Source: Zygnema cylindricum
Taxonomy: Eukaryota; Streptophyta; Zygnematophyceae; Zygnematales; Zygnemataceae
Length of the DNA stretch: 42,439 bases
Direction of reading: 5' to 3'
Assembly (NCBI GenBank): GCA_037447655.1
Contig: JBBHKE010001768.1
Location: 1 to 42,439 of the forward strand
The notes under the pieces were generated by a model. It did no database searches and was not told the origin of the DNA. It was given only the letters and a program-made list of their open reading frames with translations. The position numbers were made by a program, and so were the translations under genes. Shown here piece after piece: positions 32,262 to 42,439 of this stretch. Numbering within the stretch: the first letter of the stretch is position 1; each line of letters starts with the position of its first letter.

Positions 32262-32945
32262 ACTGTTTTGAGCCAGCCCGCACCCAATGAGTCTAAAACT
32301 TTTTTTCAAAATCTGAGTAACCCACGCCCGACCGAGTTTTGTCACGCTCCAAAATTGTTAAACGTTAACCGACCGTCGTTTACGAAAAAAAAAATTAACC
32401 GAATCTTGATTTTTCGCGATTAACCGTGCCCGCACGTAACCGAAAAAGTACAAAATTTATCAATGTACGACGGAATAAGCCAATAATTACGATTTGTCGC
32501 GTTCCCTAAGATTTGCGAAATGAATAGTGTTACTACCATGTCAGATTTGCGACGCTTTGTCGCGTTCCCTAAGATTTGCGAATTGAATAGTGTACTACCG
32601 TGTCAGATTTGCGACGCTTTGTCGCGTTCCCTTTGATTTGCGAAATAAATAGCTTACTACATTACCGTGTCAGATTTGTGACGCTAATCATGATTCACGT
32701 ACTTCCACGATGCCAAAGAGTACAAAGCACAAGAATGTTGGATTATAGGGACAGTACAATTTTTTTTTTTTTTGTTTTTTGGTTGACCGATCGTAACCAA
32801 CCGTTTTTTTTTTTCGTGGTGATTCTACCGACCGTAACCGCCCGACCCCCAAAATTTGGCAACCGAATCCGTTCCGGATAGGTCGCGGGCGGTCGGTTAA
32901 CGGCCGGTCACGGTTTCGGTTGACCGTTTGCGACCTCTGCCGAGC
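32262..32945. mobile_element. Repeat family E, copy 1 (AACCG motif form)
   Basis: Aligns in order with 35825-36272, sharing TTCAAAATCTGA, CCAAAATTTGGCA and GAATCCGTTCCGGAT. Many AACCG/CGGTT words are spread through it, as in the subterminal motifs of hAT elements. Ends not defined. A tandem block interrupts it at 32491-32690. Confidence 0.5.
32491..32690. repeat. Tandem repeat, about 62-bp unit, three units
   Basis: TTTGTCGCGTTCCCT starts at 32493, 32556 and 32618, each followed by GATTTGCGAA and TGTCAGATTTG. Confidence 0.8.
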
Positions 32946-33778
32946 GGTATTCATTTGTACAAATCGCACGCTGGCGATTTCGAATAAATGTTGGTTCGCG
33001 AAGCGTGACGCGATTTTTTCGTCCGCGGAAATATTGTATGTGTACGACGAAGTGGCAATATTTCCGTATGAGACTCATAGTACTTCAGTTTCAAGAGATT
33101 TCGTTTCACTTTGCTTCTAAGTTCAATGTAACGCTCAGACGATTAAATTTCAATTTTGCGGCTAAGTTCTCTCACCGTGGAGCTCACATAACGACAAAAA
33201 GTGACTGTTTGCAACACTTTTTTTTACATGTGGTTGCCGCAGTTTTGTTACCGTAAACGTTCGCCGGCCGTGTGAATTGCTAAAATTATTATGACGGTCG
33301 ACGTTCGCAAGCGCGGCATAATTTAAAGCGGTTGTTCAACCGATTGACCGTCAAATTTGTACTCAACGGTGCTTTATTTGTACTTGTGTGTCCTTCAAAC
33401 GTACGTTTTTTGACAAAATAACGTAAGTGACTGTCCGCAACCAAAACAGTCGCTGTCATTATCAATTCCCATAAGAAATTATACGAATTTTCAGAATTTG
33501 TACTTTTTTGTCGGTTACATTTTGCGGCGTCTACCTTTAAGTCACGGAACGAAAATCACGTTGTACGTGGCGTATCAGACAATTTGTTTTTTTTTCGCTA
33601 AAATAACATATTATATTAAAAAATAAAATATTATATTTAAAAAATACTATATATCGCGATATACATCGCGATGATTTATGTTGGTCTCGGTACGATATAT
33701 CGAGGAGTCTGCTCAATCGATATTTGATATATCGAATATCGAAATTATCGCGATTTGAATTTACCCGATACCCAACAC
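32946..33778. other. Old repeat-like stretch ending in a hAT-like terminus
   Basis: Low-complexity TA- and CGATA-rich sequence at 33600-33778 closes with CCGATACCCAACACTA, close to the right end of element D. Its left end was not found. Confidence 0.35.
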
Positions 33779-34817
33779 TAGCTATTAGGCTATTAGCGTT
33801 AAAGATGTTTTCATTTAAACGAACGCCAGTTTTTTTTTTTTTTTGTGCACACCTGTCAGATTTTAGGTGAACGTTACCTTCTATTGGCGTCTTCCAAAAT
33901 CAGACATGTGTGCACGGTTAGAAGATATTTTTACTTTTTAGTGTCAAAAAAATAGTGTTGTATATCGGTCAAAAATTTATCGCGATAACACCGATACCTA
34001 TAGTTATTGGTTATCGAACGGTCAGGTCCCGATATTATGGTCTTAGACCAACAAATTCCATATTGGAGATAACTTAAAAAAATATAGTATGCATACAATA
34101 GTACTTTATAACATACTGTATTACATTATTGACTTTATATAGCGTGGCATGCCACGTATAAGAATCTGTTCCGTATCTGTTTAACTGCAAATTTACTACG
34201 GAAAGCGAAACCCATAAACGTTGACAATTTAAAAACAATACTTTATAGTTATAAAACTAGTACCGAAACGAAAATATTAAATTACATTGTAAATTTGTAA
34301 ATTAAACTTTTTCGAAAAATAGACGAACATAGCAGACGAACACATCTGTCAGACTTACGCCATTTACTGCCGCCATGGAAGTGATATGAGGGTGTAACTA
34401 ACCATGCAAAAAGAAATAGCAGTTAAAAGGACATTCTGAACGGGTATGGGAGCGATGAACCCAAGTAAAACCCCCTTAAATTATATATAATCAAGGAAAT
34501 ATCGCGATTTTTTACCAAAATCGGGGGGAAGGGGGTCTGCGGCGCGTTCTGGGAATAACACGTACATTTGAGTGTACTGGCCGTACATTTATCTGTACGG
34601 TCCGTAGAGTTATTGCCGATAGTTATCGATGTCGGTGTTATCGCCGTTTAACAACCGATATTATCGGTTAATTATCGGCGATAACACCGATAGCGATATA
34701 TCGTACCAATATATCGATTATCGGCAACCCGGAAAAAGGCCCATATCGGTTATCGGCAAATCCTTACCGATACACAACACTACAAAAAAACATTAACACT
34801 CATGGCAATACACGGTG
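33779..34817. mobile_element. MITE family C, copy 2, split by a hAT-like element
   Basis: Left part 33779-33952 and right part 34783-34817 (ending ATACACGGTG) flank the element at 33953-34782. Inner similarity to 23766-23974. Confidence 0.55.
33953..34782. mobile_element. hAT-like element D, copy 2
   Basis: 830 bp, ends TAGTGTTGTATATCGG and CCGATACACAACACTA, perfect 8-bp duplication CAAAAAAA at 33945-33952 and 34783-34790. Reverse orientation to copy 1. Confidence 0.8.
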
Positions 34818-34819
34818 CA

Positions 34820-35619
34820 ATGTTGTGTGTCGCTATTACACCGCAGTCGTTATTAACTTTTAGTAATTATTAGTGTTAAAAATTAATTAGCGTTACCAAC
34901 GCTAATTTGAGCTTTTCAAGATTTCGCAAAAAAAAAATTACTCTAATTGATCCATATAATGCTGATTTGGGTACAACGGATCTGCCATCAGGATCTTCAC
35001 AGTAAAATAGGTAAAAGTACAAAATTTGACAAATCGTACACCGCCGCGTCCTTTTACTCTAATTTATTCACAACTCTAGTTTGGGTTTTACGCCGTATAA
35101 TTAATACGCGATCAATATCTTTACACTAAAATAGGTACAATATTATGCCTTTTATTATGAGAGCAGTTTTACGTGCGATCGCGATTATTTTAATCCATGT
35201 TTCGTACTTTTTTACTTAACAAACTACCCCTTTGTACGGCCTGACGCGTCCGTACACCACACTATTCAAGAAGATCATAAATTAAAAATATTAACGCTAA
35301 TTCATTAGAACCTTAATTAACGTAAAAAACAAATAGTGCTTATAATTATATTTCACGTTTTGGGGTCAAAATTTGGGGGTGCCGATATAGCGTTCATAAC
35401 GCTAACAACGATTGCGGTGTAGTGTTAATGTTTTTTTTGCCACTTAATAATATTTTTTCCGTGCACACATGTCGGGTCAAGGATCTGACGGTTGCGATTG
35501 AAAGTTAAGATTCTCAGCTTCTGATTGGCGGTCTCAAAATGAAAATTGGACAAGTGTGTAAGGAGAAAATATGTTTTAAGCGACAAAAAAAATACTAACA
35601 CTGATTGCGATACACGGTG
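34820..35619. mobile_element. MITE family C, copy 3, split within its left end
   Basis: The left end (about 34820-34838, ..TGTGTCGCTATTA) and body (35420-35619, ending ATACACGGTG then TA) rejoin across the element at 34839-35419 to give CGCTATTAGTGTTAATG, as in copy 1. Confidence 0.65.
34839..35419. mobile_element. MITE family B-like, inside family C
   Basis: 581 bp, CACCGCAGTCGTTATTA and AACAACGATTGCGGTG ends, TA on both sides. Aligns in reverse with 40931-41514. Confidence 0.75.
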
Positions 35620-35824
35620 TAGCTTCTTACCGATAGTTGATTATGTACATTGTTTTACTTCCCGACGGTCGATAAATTATGTCGGAACATCGATAAGAAA
35701 CCATCGCAATATTTATTCAATAGATCGTCCCGATTTACCGATATAAAATCACGATGGTTGGCTTTGACTTTAAAAGATTTTTGTGTGGTTTACGGCAGAT
35801 GTCACAAAAGTCAAAATTTTAGAT

Positions 35825-36272
35825 ACCCGAAACCGACAATTTTTTTTTTTTTCAAAATCTGAACACCTGATACCCGACCAGGTTATGTCATGCTCATAAA
35901 TTGTTATCCGTTACCCGATACGCATATACGAAAATAAGAGTTAACCGAAACTCGATTTCTCGCGACTACCCGTACCCGCCCGTACCCGAATATGTACAAA
36001 ATTAACGGTACATCTCCCTCTTGCCTTTCATGTTACCAAGAGTAGAAAGTACAAAAATGTTGGATGGTATGGACAGTACAAAACCTTCATTTTTTTCGTT
36101 TTTTTGCTTACCCGAACGTACCTTCTTTTTTGTTTTTTTGTTGTGAATCACCCGCCCGAATCCGACCGGCCCCCAAAATTTGGCACCCGAATCCGTTCCG
36201 GATCCGGCGCGGACAGTTGTGTAACAGTCGGGTACGGAATCGGGTACCCGATTGCGACCTCGGGTTTACGGT
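35825..36272. mobile_element. Repeat family E, copy 2 (ACCCG motif form)
   Basis: Aligned with 32262-32945; the recurring word is ACCCG/CGGGT here. Ends not defined. Confidence 0.5.
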
Positions 36273-36315
36273 TTACAAGATACTGCCGATCTGCTGATGA
36301 TTAGAACGTTCAAAA

Positions 36316-36581
36316 CATAGTTCAATAGTAGGTGAAAGTAGGCCCATACAATATGCCTATTGTATACAAAACATACAATATGACCTTAAGACCCATATTG
36401 TAATCGGAACAATTAAAACATTCGGACCAAAAAAAATTATTTACACCGTCAGATTCGGACGATCGGACGGTCTCTGATCAAAGTAGTGATATAAGAAGAT
36501 CACATGAAAAGCCCATAACACAACTTACGATAAAGGCGCCGACCAAAGGCCTACCATAAAAACGCCTACTTTTGAACTATG
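36316..36581. mobile_element. hAT-like MITE F, copy 2
   Basis: 266 bp, ends CATAGTTCAA and TTGAACTATG, perfect 8-bp duplication GTTCAAAA at 36308-36315 and 36582-36589. Confidence 0.8.
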
Positions 36582-36795
36582 GTTCAAAACTTCTTTTGTA
36601 CTCTACTGATAGAATCTGGACTGGAGACAGATTCCTGTACTTTTGATCCTATGTAGTGCGACTTTATTGTACTTACGTACTGCGCAGTCCTAGAGTTGCG
36701 TACTGTACCTTCGTTATACAGAGTACGGTCCGAATCGTGATACGTGGCATGCCATTCTATAGATTATTCACAGTAGAATACTATACAGTATTTTG

Positions 36796-37266
36796 CATAG
36801 TTGTTCAAATCGTATTTTACTCACGATTCAAACGCGCGAATAATACGTGGAAACCGGAGAGGTCGATTTGAAAAAATCGTCAGTGATTGTTAATGCGTAC
36901 TATTCCGTACATGTAAAAAAAATGAATTTTACATGTACCGCAGTTTGTACATTTTCCGTACAATTTCCGTCTCTTTTCGTAATAATCCGTACATTTTCGG
37001 TACAATTCCGTACATTTCCGTAAAATTTCTGTTCAGTTTACCGGACAGAAAGTACTACAAAGTGCAACGTATCTTTTCGTCAAAGTCCGTACATTTCTCG
37101 TACAAAACCGTACAGGTACCGTAAAATACTGTACAGTTTCCGTAAATTGTCCGTTCAGTTTACCGGACAGAAAGTACATCGCGTTTTTTTGCGATTTTTT
37201 CAAAAGTCACGAATAATACGTAAAAATCGGAAAAAATGAAAAAATCGCGCGATTTGAACAACTATG
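36796..37266. mobile_element. hAT-like MITE with internal CCGTACA repeats
   Basis: 471 bp, terminal repeats CATAGTTGTTCAAATCG and complement, 8-bp duplication GTATTTTG at 36788-36795 and 37267-37274. The inside has about a dozen CCGTACA-like words and two copies of a 29-bp segment (37028-37056, 37152-37180) holding CTGTTCAG..CCGGACAG. Confidence 0.8.
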
Positions 37267-37439
37267 GTATTTTGTATTAGTATATTCTTTACATGCTTAA
37301 TATATCGACGATAATAATTTATTTGTCACCAATAAAATTGGAACACTTGCCACTTGATAACCAATAATATTGAATATGGCAATAGGGAATTTACCAATAC
37401 ACATCACTAACGCAAACGCTATATCACGCGGGTTACACC

Positions 37440-37920
37440 GTCAAACGTGAGGTTTCTAATATACTTCCACCTCGGCCCCAATTTAAGGGTTGTCGGAGCC
37501 CTCGGGTTGACTTGGTTTTTCTTCATGGTTCTGGGAAGACGCTTGGCGATGTGGTCCTCACGGATCCGACTGGGACACACATTTCATCTCGCGCGGCTTC
37601 GCATTCAGGTGTGGCGGCTCGCGACGCAGCGGCTACAAAGGAAAGAGACTACGCTCACCGAGACCCGTTAGACCAGTTTGTCCCATTTGCAGTGGAGATT
37701 TTAGGATCTTTGGACAAGTCCTTCGATGACTTCCTTCGCCAATGTGCACGAAAATCATTTAAATCCCGTGGTCCAGGGAGTCCTCCACCGATTCTTTTGG
37801 TTGCTTTCTACCATCAATGTGTCTCAATTGCACTTTGGCGGGCGGAAGCTGCGGCTCTCCTTTGGCGTAGCACATTGCCTATGACAGGCGGGGTCTTCCT
37901 GACCTTCCACCAAGGGACCC
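37440..37920 (+). pseudogene. Tail of a reverse-transcriptase-type retrotransposon ORF
   Basis: The frame from 37512 begins at a TTG and reads D-V-V-L-T-D-P-T, S-R-A-A, F-V-P-F-A-V-E-I-L-G-S-L, F-D-D-F-L-R-Q-C-A-R, then Q-C-V-S-I-A-L-W-R-A-E-A. From memory this order matches the very C-terminus of reverse-transcriptase polyproteins common in plant, algal and oomycete genomes (non-LTR type). The polymerase domain itself is absent, so this is a 5'-truncated remnant. The reading frame is open for about 130 codons of the tail, then runs into unrelated hydrophobic sequence. Confidence 0.45.
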
Positions 37921-39728
37921 GGTTCACATCCATGATCTCCGTGGTTGTGGACCTTAGCTTGTCTATAGGTAGTGTTGTATTGTTCGGGTTCTTTACTCTT
38001 GTCAGTATTGTTATGTTTCGTTTCAGTTTTTAGGGCATAGATTACTTTCTTGTGACTCTTGTAGCCTCTAAATGTTTTTTTTCAGTTTTACCCCTTTTGT
38101 ACACTGATTGTTTTGCCACCGCAATTTTTGCATTAAAGACTTTTCTTTCAGTTTGCGCGCGTTTTCGCACTTTAGACCAATGTTGTAAACGCAGATTCAG
38201 TGTGGATTGTACGAGTGCCTTACTGTACGGATGAACAATAATCTGCAAGGGCCTTGCTCCATGATGCAGAACCTCCGCGTTGAGAAGGCTACCAAAACAC
38301 CCTAATTAAGTCCAAGTTTTTTGGCCCATGTAAGATCTGTTCTCATGACTCCAACCACTAATAACAAGGTACGTGGTAGATCTCACAATCGGTTTAAATT
38401 TGAGAAGAAAAAAACAAAGGGCTTTTCCGGGTTTTTTTCTGGTCGCTTAAGATTGGCCATTGAATGTTTCAATTTTGCAGGAAGTTTTTTGCGAGTTCCA
38501 AATCTGTTTAATTTTTGACTTCGTAACCTTTTTTTTTTTGTTTTGTCGCGCCCGGTCTACACAACAATTTGATGGCCAATTTCATTCCATTGGCTCAGAG
38601 CGATACTTCGCAGTCCCGTACAATGGATCTACTTATGCCCAAGATTCAGTATCATGAGGCGGTGCTCTAACATCTTAGAATCCTTAAAGTTTCTGGCGAA
38701 ATGAGCGTGTGTGTTTTTTACTTCGTTGTTCGCACGATATACTTAATTTAAATTCAATCGACACGATACTTCTAATTTTCGACAGTCAGCTGCAGAACTT
38801 GACGACCACTTTGAAGTGCCCGTCAAAAATATCCGTGTTTTTCGTAAAGCGTCGTATTTGAACGGCTCGGATCTGCGGATCGGGATCCGTACTTGCCGTG
38901 TTCTGTCTTTTTTCTGAAATTGGCGAACTTAAAAACAGCGCGCCTTGAAAAATACGCCCTTTAACTCTTCCATTTATTGAAGGTCCAAAGCTCTATACTG
39001 ATGTATTGCAAAGGAGTGAATAATGTTTTTTTTTCTTTTCCTTTACCCTTTGTACCTCGATGGTTTTTTCCATTGCACTTTTTGAAACAAAGTTTTTCTT
39101 TTTCTTTGATGCAATAATTGAACAAGTGATGAACGATAATAGTAAATGTGAAATTATCAATTACACTCACAGGAAATGTATAATCAAAAAGAAGATTTAA
39201 CACCGTCAGAATTTTTACTACCACCATAATTTATATCCAAACAATATCATCAAATAAACAATTTTACTTATTATAAAGGAGGGAAATTCATCATATTTTA
39301 AATATTAATTTTACGCCATCCAAAGTTTAAAACTACCATAATATCCAAAAAATAGAAATATCCAAAAAACACGCCATTACAACATAATTTTTATTTACAA
39401 ATAGAAAATTTACAACAAGAAAATATACACATGGGAAAATTAAGATTCAAAGACCGTCATCTTCAAGTCGAGAAAAAAATGAACGAACTTTATCCCAAAT
39501 TTGTCGGGAAAAAAAAAAAAGTAGAAAAATTTGTACACTGAATTCTACATCAAATTCTTTATTATACTTATAGATCCCCAAAAGAAAAAAAAAAGAGTTA
39601 TATAGGGTTATTTAGGGTGTTTCATGTTTTTAGAGTTTTTTTGGGGTTCAGAATTTTTTTTATTTAATATTCATTTCTGTATTATTCGTCCCCCTTTTTT
39701 CTTTTTTTTTAGGCCATTATTCTTTCCT
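37921..39728. other. No gene seen
   Basis: AT-rich, with T and A runs. Short frames only, no splice chain or terminal repeats recognised. Confidence 0.45.
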
Positions 39729-40279
39729 TCACATTCCATTACTAAATTGACTACTAATTCTTTTTTTGGCCACATTGATAGATTCTTCGTCGAGATCTTC
39801 GGTATCATACCCCTTTTCCAATTCAAAAATTTTCGAATCATAAGTAGGAAAATTTCCCTCCTCCTTCCCTTCCTCAAATTCCTCTGTTTCAGTATCACTG
39901 TCTATCCCTCCACCTCTCCCCTCTCTCTCTCCTCCTCCCTCTCCCTCTTCCCCTTCTCCTCCCCCTCCCTCTCCCTCTCCATACCCAATAATTCCGTGAT
40001 TCAAATTTTTTCCATTCGAACATTTTTGCAAAATTTGTTGAAGGGTTTTTTTGTACAATTTTTTTAGGCGTTTTAATTCTTCTAGAAGTTTTCTAGGTTT
40101 CCATTTCTCTCCTCCTCCTTCCCTCCCTCCCTCCAATTCAGCCAATATCCTCACAGCTTCTGGTATGACGGGCCACTCGTCAAGAATTTCTTCGATTTTC
40201 TGCAATTTGTTTTCAAAAAATTGGCAAAAAAAAAGGAAAAAAAAAATTGTTTTACATGGTGAGAATTACTCTATTTTTT

Positions 40280-40316
<37 letters not shown>

Positions 40317-42145
40317 CTTTTTGTTTTTTTTTCAAGTCTGCAAAAAAACCCAAAAGTCGGCAGATTGTGGGCTATAAAATAGAGGCTTCTTGAAATTTTG
40401 ATTTGTGGGAATTTGAGAAAATTTAATCTATGATTTTTTTTGGCATTTTCATTTTAAGAAATTTGTGCAAATATGTAGAAATTCAAGAAAATTTAGTGGA
40501 AAACAAAAAAGAAAAAAAATTGTGATTTTTTTTCATTTTTTTTGTGGGAATTTGGTTTGTTGGAACTTAAGAAAATTCAATTTGCGAAATCTTTTTGAAT
40601 TGAAAAAGAACAACAAAAAATAAAACAAATTAGAAAAAACTTGTTGAGAAGTGGAAATTTGTGAAAACTGTCGGAATTTTGTGGAAATTAAATGAAATTT
40701 GTGGAATGGTACTGTGAAAAGTAAATGTGAAAATCTGATAAAACCTATGGGAATTTCTGAAAATTTGTGTAATTTTTTCTGAATATTGTGGGAAATCATG
40801 GAATTTTGTGCGATTTTCTGGAAAATTTATGGCAACTTGTGAAAATTTAATGTGAAAATTTGAGGAAATTTGTTTTAATTGGCGGAATCTTTTAGAAATT
40901 TAATGTCAAAATTTGTGGAAATTTATGGTACACCGCCAATCGTTATTAGCGTTATGAACGCTATATCGGCACCCCCAAATTTTGACCCAAAACCTGAAAT
41001 AGAATTAATAACACTAATTTATTTTTTACGTTAATTAAGGTTCTGGTGAATTAGCGTTAATAATTTTAATTTATGACCTTTTTGAATAGTGTGGAGTACG
41101 GGCGTGTCAGTCCGTACAAAATGGTACTTTGTTAAGTAGAAAAGTACGAAACATGGATTAAAATAATCGCGATCGCACGTAAAACTGCGCTTAGAATAAA
41201 AGGCAGAATGAGATCGTACCTATTTTAGTGTAAAGATATTGATAGCGTATTAATTATACGGGAGAAAACCCAAATTAGAGTTAAGAATAAATTAGACTAA
41301 AAGGACGCGACGGTGTACAATTTGTCAGATTTTGTACTTTTACCTATTTTACTGTGAAGATCCTGATGGCAGATCCGTTGTACCCAAATCAGCGTTATGG
41401 ATCAATTAGAGTAAAATTTATTTTTTCGAAATCTTGAAAACTCAAATTAGCGTTAGTAACGCTAATTAATTTTTAACACTAATAATTTCTAAACGCTAAT
41501 AACGATTGGCGGTGTAGCTTGTAAATTTTTAATGTGGGTTAATGTGGAAATTTGTGGAAATTTGCAAAATTTTTGAGAATTTGAAGAAACTTATACGATA
41601 TCATCCATAGAAAATTCTTTACTGGTATAAGAAGTAGATAAATAATAAAATAACTGAATAAAAGAATAACAAAGCAGAAAAAACACGAAAAAAAAATGGG
41701 GAAAAAAAAGGAAAGGAGGGAGAAAGGGAAAACGGGGAAAAGAAAAAAAGAGAACGAAGGAAAACAAGAAAACGAGAAAAAGGGAAAATGAGAGAATAGG
41801 AAAAAGGGTGAAATATAAATAGGGGAAATGGGGGAGAAAAGGAAAAAACAGCAAAAAAAGCAAAAAATAAGAGAAGGGGTAAAGGAGAAAAAGGGTAAAG
41901 AGATAAAGTAGTAAAGCGGTAAAGGCATAAAGGGGCATAGGGGCAAAGAGGCAAAGGGGCAAAGGGGCAAAGGGGCAAAGGGGTAAAGGGATAAAGAGGT
42001 GGCGAAAATAAAAAAGAGAAGGAAAAAAGAAAAAAATGTTTTGTCCTATTTAACTTACCTCTCCCTTTTGAAGTTTAGAAAAAGTGTCGTCGAAACACGC
42101 CAATATTCCTTCCACGACAACTCTCGTCATTTCACTCTCTTCCGG
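39729..42145 (-). CDS. Acidic protein, last two exons (5' part missing)
   Basis: Exon 42145-42059 (acceptor TTTTACAG, donor GTAAGT, 29 codons) and exon 40199-39729 (acceptor AATTGCAG, stop TGA) join in phase 0. The join reads T-F-S-K-L-Q-K-G-E / K-I-E-E-I-L-D-E-W-P-V-I-P-E-A-V. At least 185 residues: a helical N-part, a Lys/Leu-rich amphipathic segment, then Gly/Glu-rich low-complexity and an Asp/Glu-rich tail. The family is not recognised. The 1.86-kb intron contains a MITE (40931-41514), a (TA)n run and a purine tract. Earlier exons probably lie beyond the right edge of the window. Confidence 0.6.
40284..40312. repeat. (TA)n microsatellite
   Basis: About 14 TA units in the intron just upstream of the last exon. 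Confidence 0.95.
40380..40930. repeat. Degenerate GGAAATTTGTG-like intronic repeat
   Basis: Loose repeats of GAAATTTGTGGAAATTT and GAATTTGTGGGAATTTG run to the MITE border and resume at 41525-41590. Confidence 0.6.
40931..41514. mobile_element. MITE family B-like, in intron
   Basis: 584 bp, CACCGCCAATCGTTATTAG ends and TA flanks; reverse of 34839-35419. Inserted in the degenerate intronic repeat, which continues on both sides. Confidence 0.8.
41690..42040. repeat. Long purine tract with GGGGCAAA units
   Basis: About 350 bp almost free of pyrimidines on the plus strand, i.e. a polypyrimidine stretch in the transcribed intron. Includes about five GGGGCAAA units at 41937-41980. Confidence 0.85.
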
Positions 42146-42439
42146 CTGTAAAAAAAAAAAAAAAAAAAAAGAAAAAAGAAAAAAAAAAGGAGAGAAACGA
42201 CTAAAAAAGAAAATCCCAATTGCAGTAGGATTAAAAAGAGCACTGCATACAAAATCTAAAAAAAAAACACAAAAAAACATAAAGATCATAAAAACGAAAA
42301 AAAAAAACCAAACAAACAAAAAAAAAGAGAGACGTCTTTAAAAGTAATTTTCGGTACATAGTAGGATTAACAACAGAATACATTTACAAAACCTCACTAC
42401 AAGAAGAGAAAGAGGGGAGAGAGAGAGAGAGAGAGAGAG
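42146..42439. repeat. A-rich low complexity and terminal GA repeat
   Basis: Poly-A from 42150, AAAAAC words to 42320, then (GA)n from about 42410 to the edge. Probably intronic. Confidence 0.6.

Noticed and set aside
39729-40199. Calling the last exon a gene of its own from the TTG at about 40205
   Set aside because: An acceptor site lies at that point, and the exon at 42059-42145 joins in phase.
40051-40377. Plus-strand frame with Ser/Pro-rich run
   Set aside because: Reverse reading of the Glu/Gly-rich exon and the TA repeat.
41539-41978. Three Phe/Pro/Leu-rich minus-strand frames
   Set aside because: Products of the purine tract read backwards; all three frames look alike.

Overview
The window is eukaryotic nuclear DNA. 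It is AT-rich with long A/T runs, has GT-AG introns (about 58-200 nt where I can place them, some over 1 kb) and is crowded with non-autonomous DNA transposons. One assembly gap of ten N lies at 32203-32212. I cannot name the organism. The small secreted Cys-rich proteins, a stand-alone RZ-type zinc finger, an algal-looking glycosyltransferase and a plant/algal-type retrotransposon tail suggest a microbial eukaryote (alga, stramenopile or early-diverging fungus), at low confidence.

Layout. 0-1.8 kb: no gene seen. 1.8-15.4 kb and 29.3-31.6 kb: copies of one duplicated unit holding an RZ-type zinc-finger gene on the minus strand and a 100-aa secreted Cys-rich gene on the plus strand. The unit has one intact RZ gene (2600-3288), three decayed copies (about 5.9-6.9, 10.2-10.7 and 31.2-31.6 kb) and three intact Cys-rich genes (4477, 14325, 29970). 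One Cys-rich gene appears to be missing; its place is held by a roughly 2.5-kb ATTGGT hexanucleotide array (7653-10160). 16.5-18.1 kb: a GT2-like glycosyltransferase (minus). 18.2-24.0 kb: exons of an unrecognised multi-exon membrane-protein gene (minus), invaded by MITEs. 22.7-29.2 kb and 32.2-37.3 kb: nested transposon graveyards with readable target-site duplications (TA, TWA and 8-bp), which give an order of insertion. 37.5-37.9 kb: the tail of a reverse-transcriptase-type retrotransposon ORF. 39.7-42.1 kb: the last two exons of an acidic protein gene (minus), with a MITE and a long purine tract in its intron.

How parts relate. The RZ and Cys-rich genes travel together as a divergent pair, and their neighbours have been reshaped by repeat growth at gene ends: a 12-bp repeat runs into the Cys-rich start codons, a degenerate repeat grows from one Cys-rich stop codon, and the hexamer array joins the 3' end of an RZ copy in frame. 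The transposon region offers a clean empty/filled site pair (31.7 kb versus 22.7-23.7 kb) and several insertions within other elements' terminal repeats.
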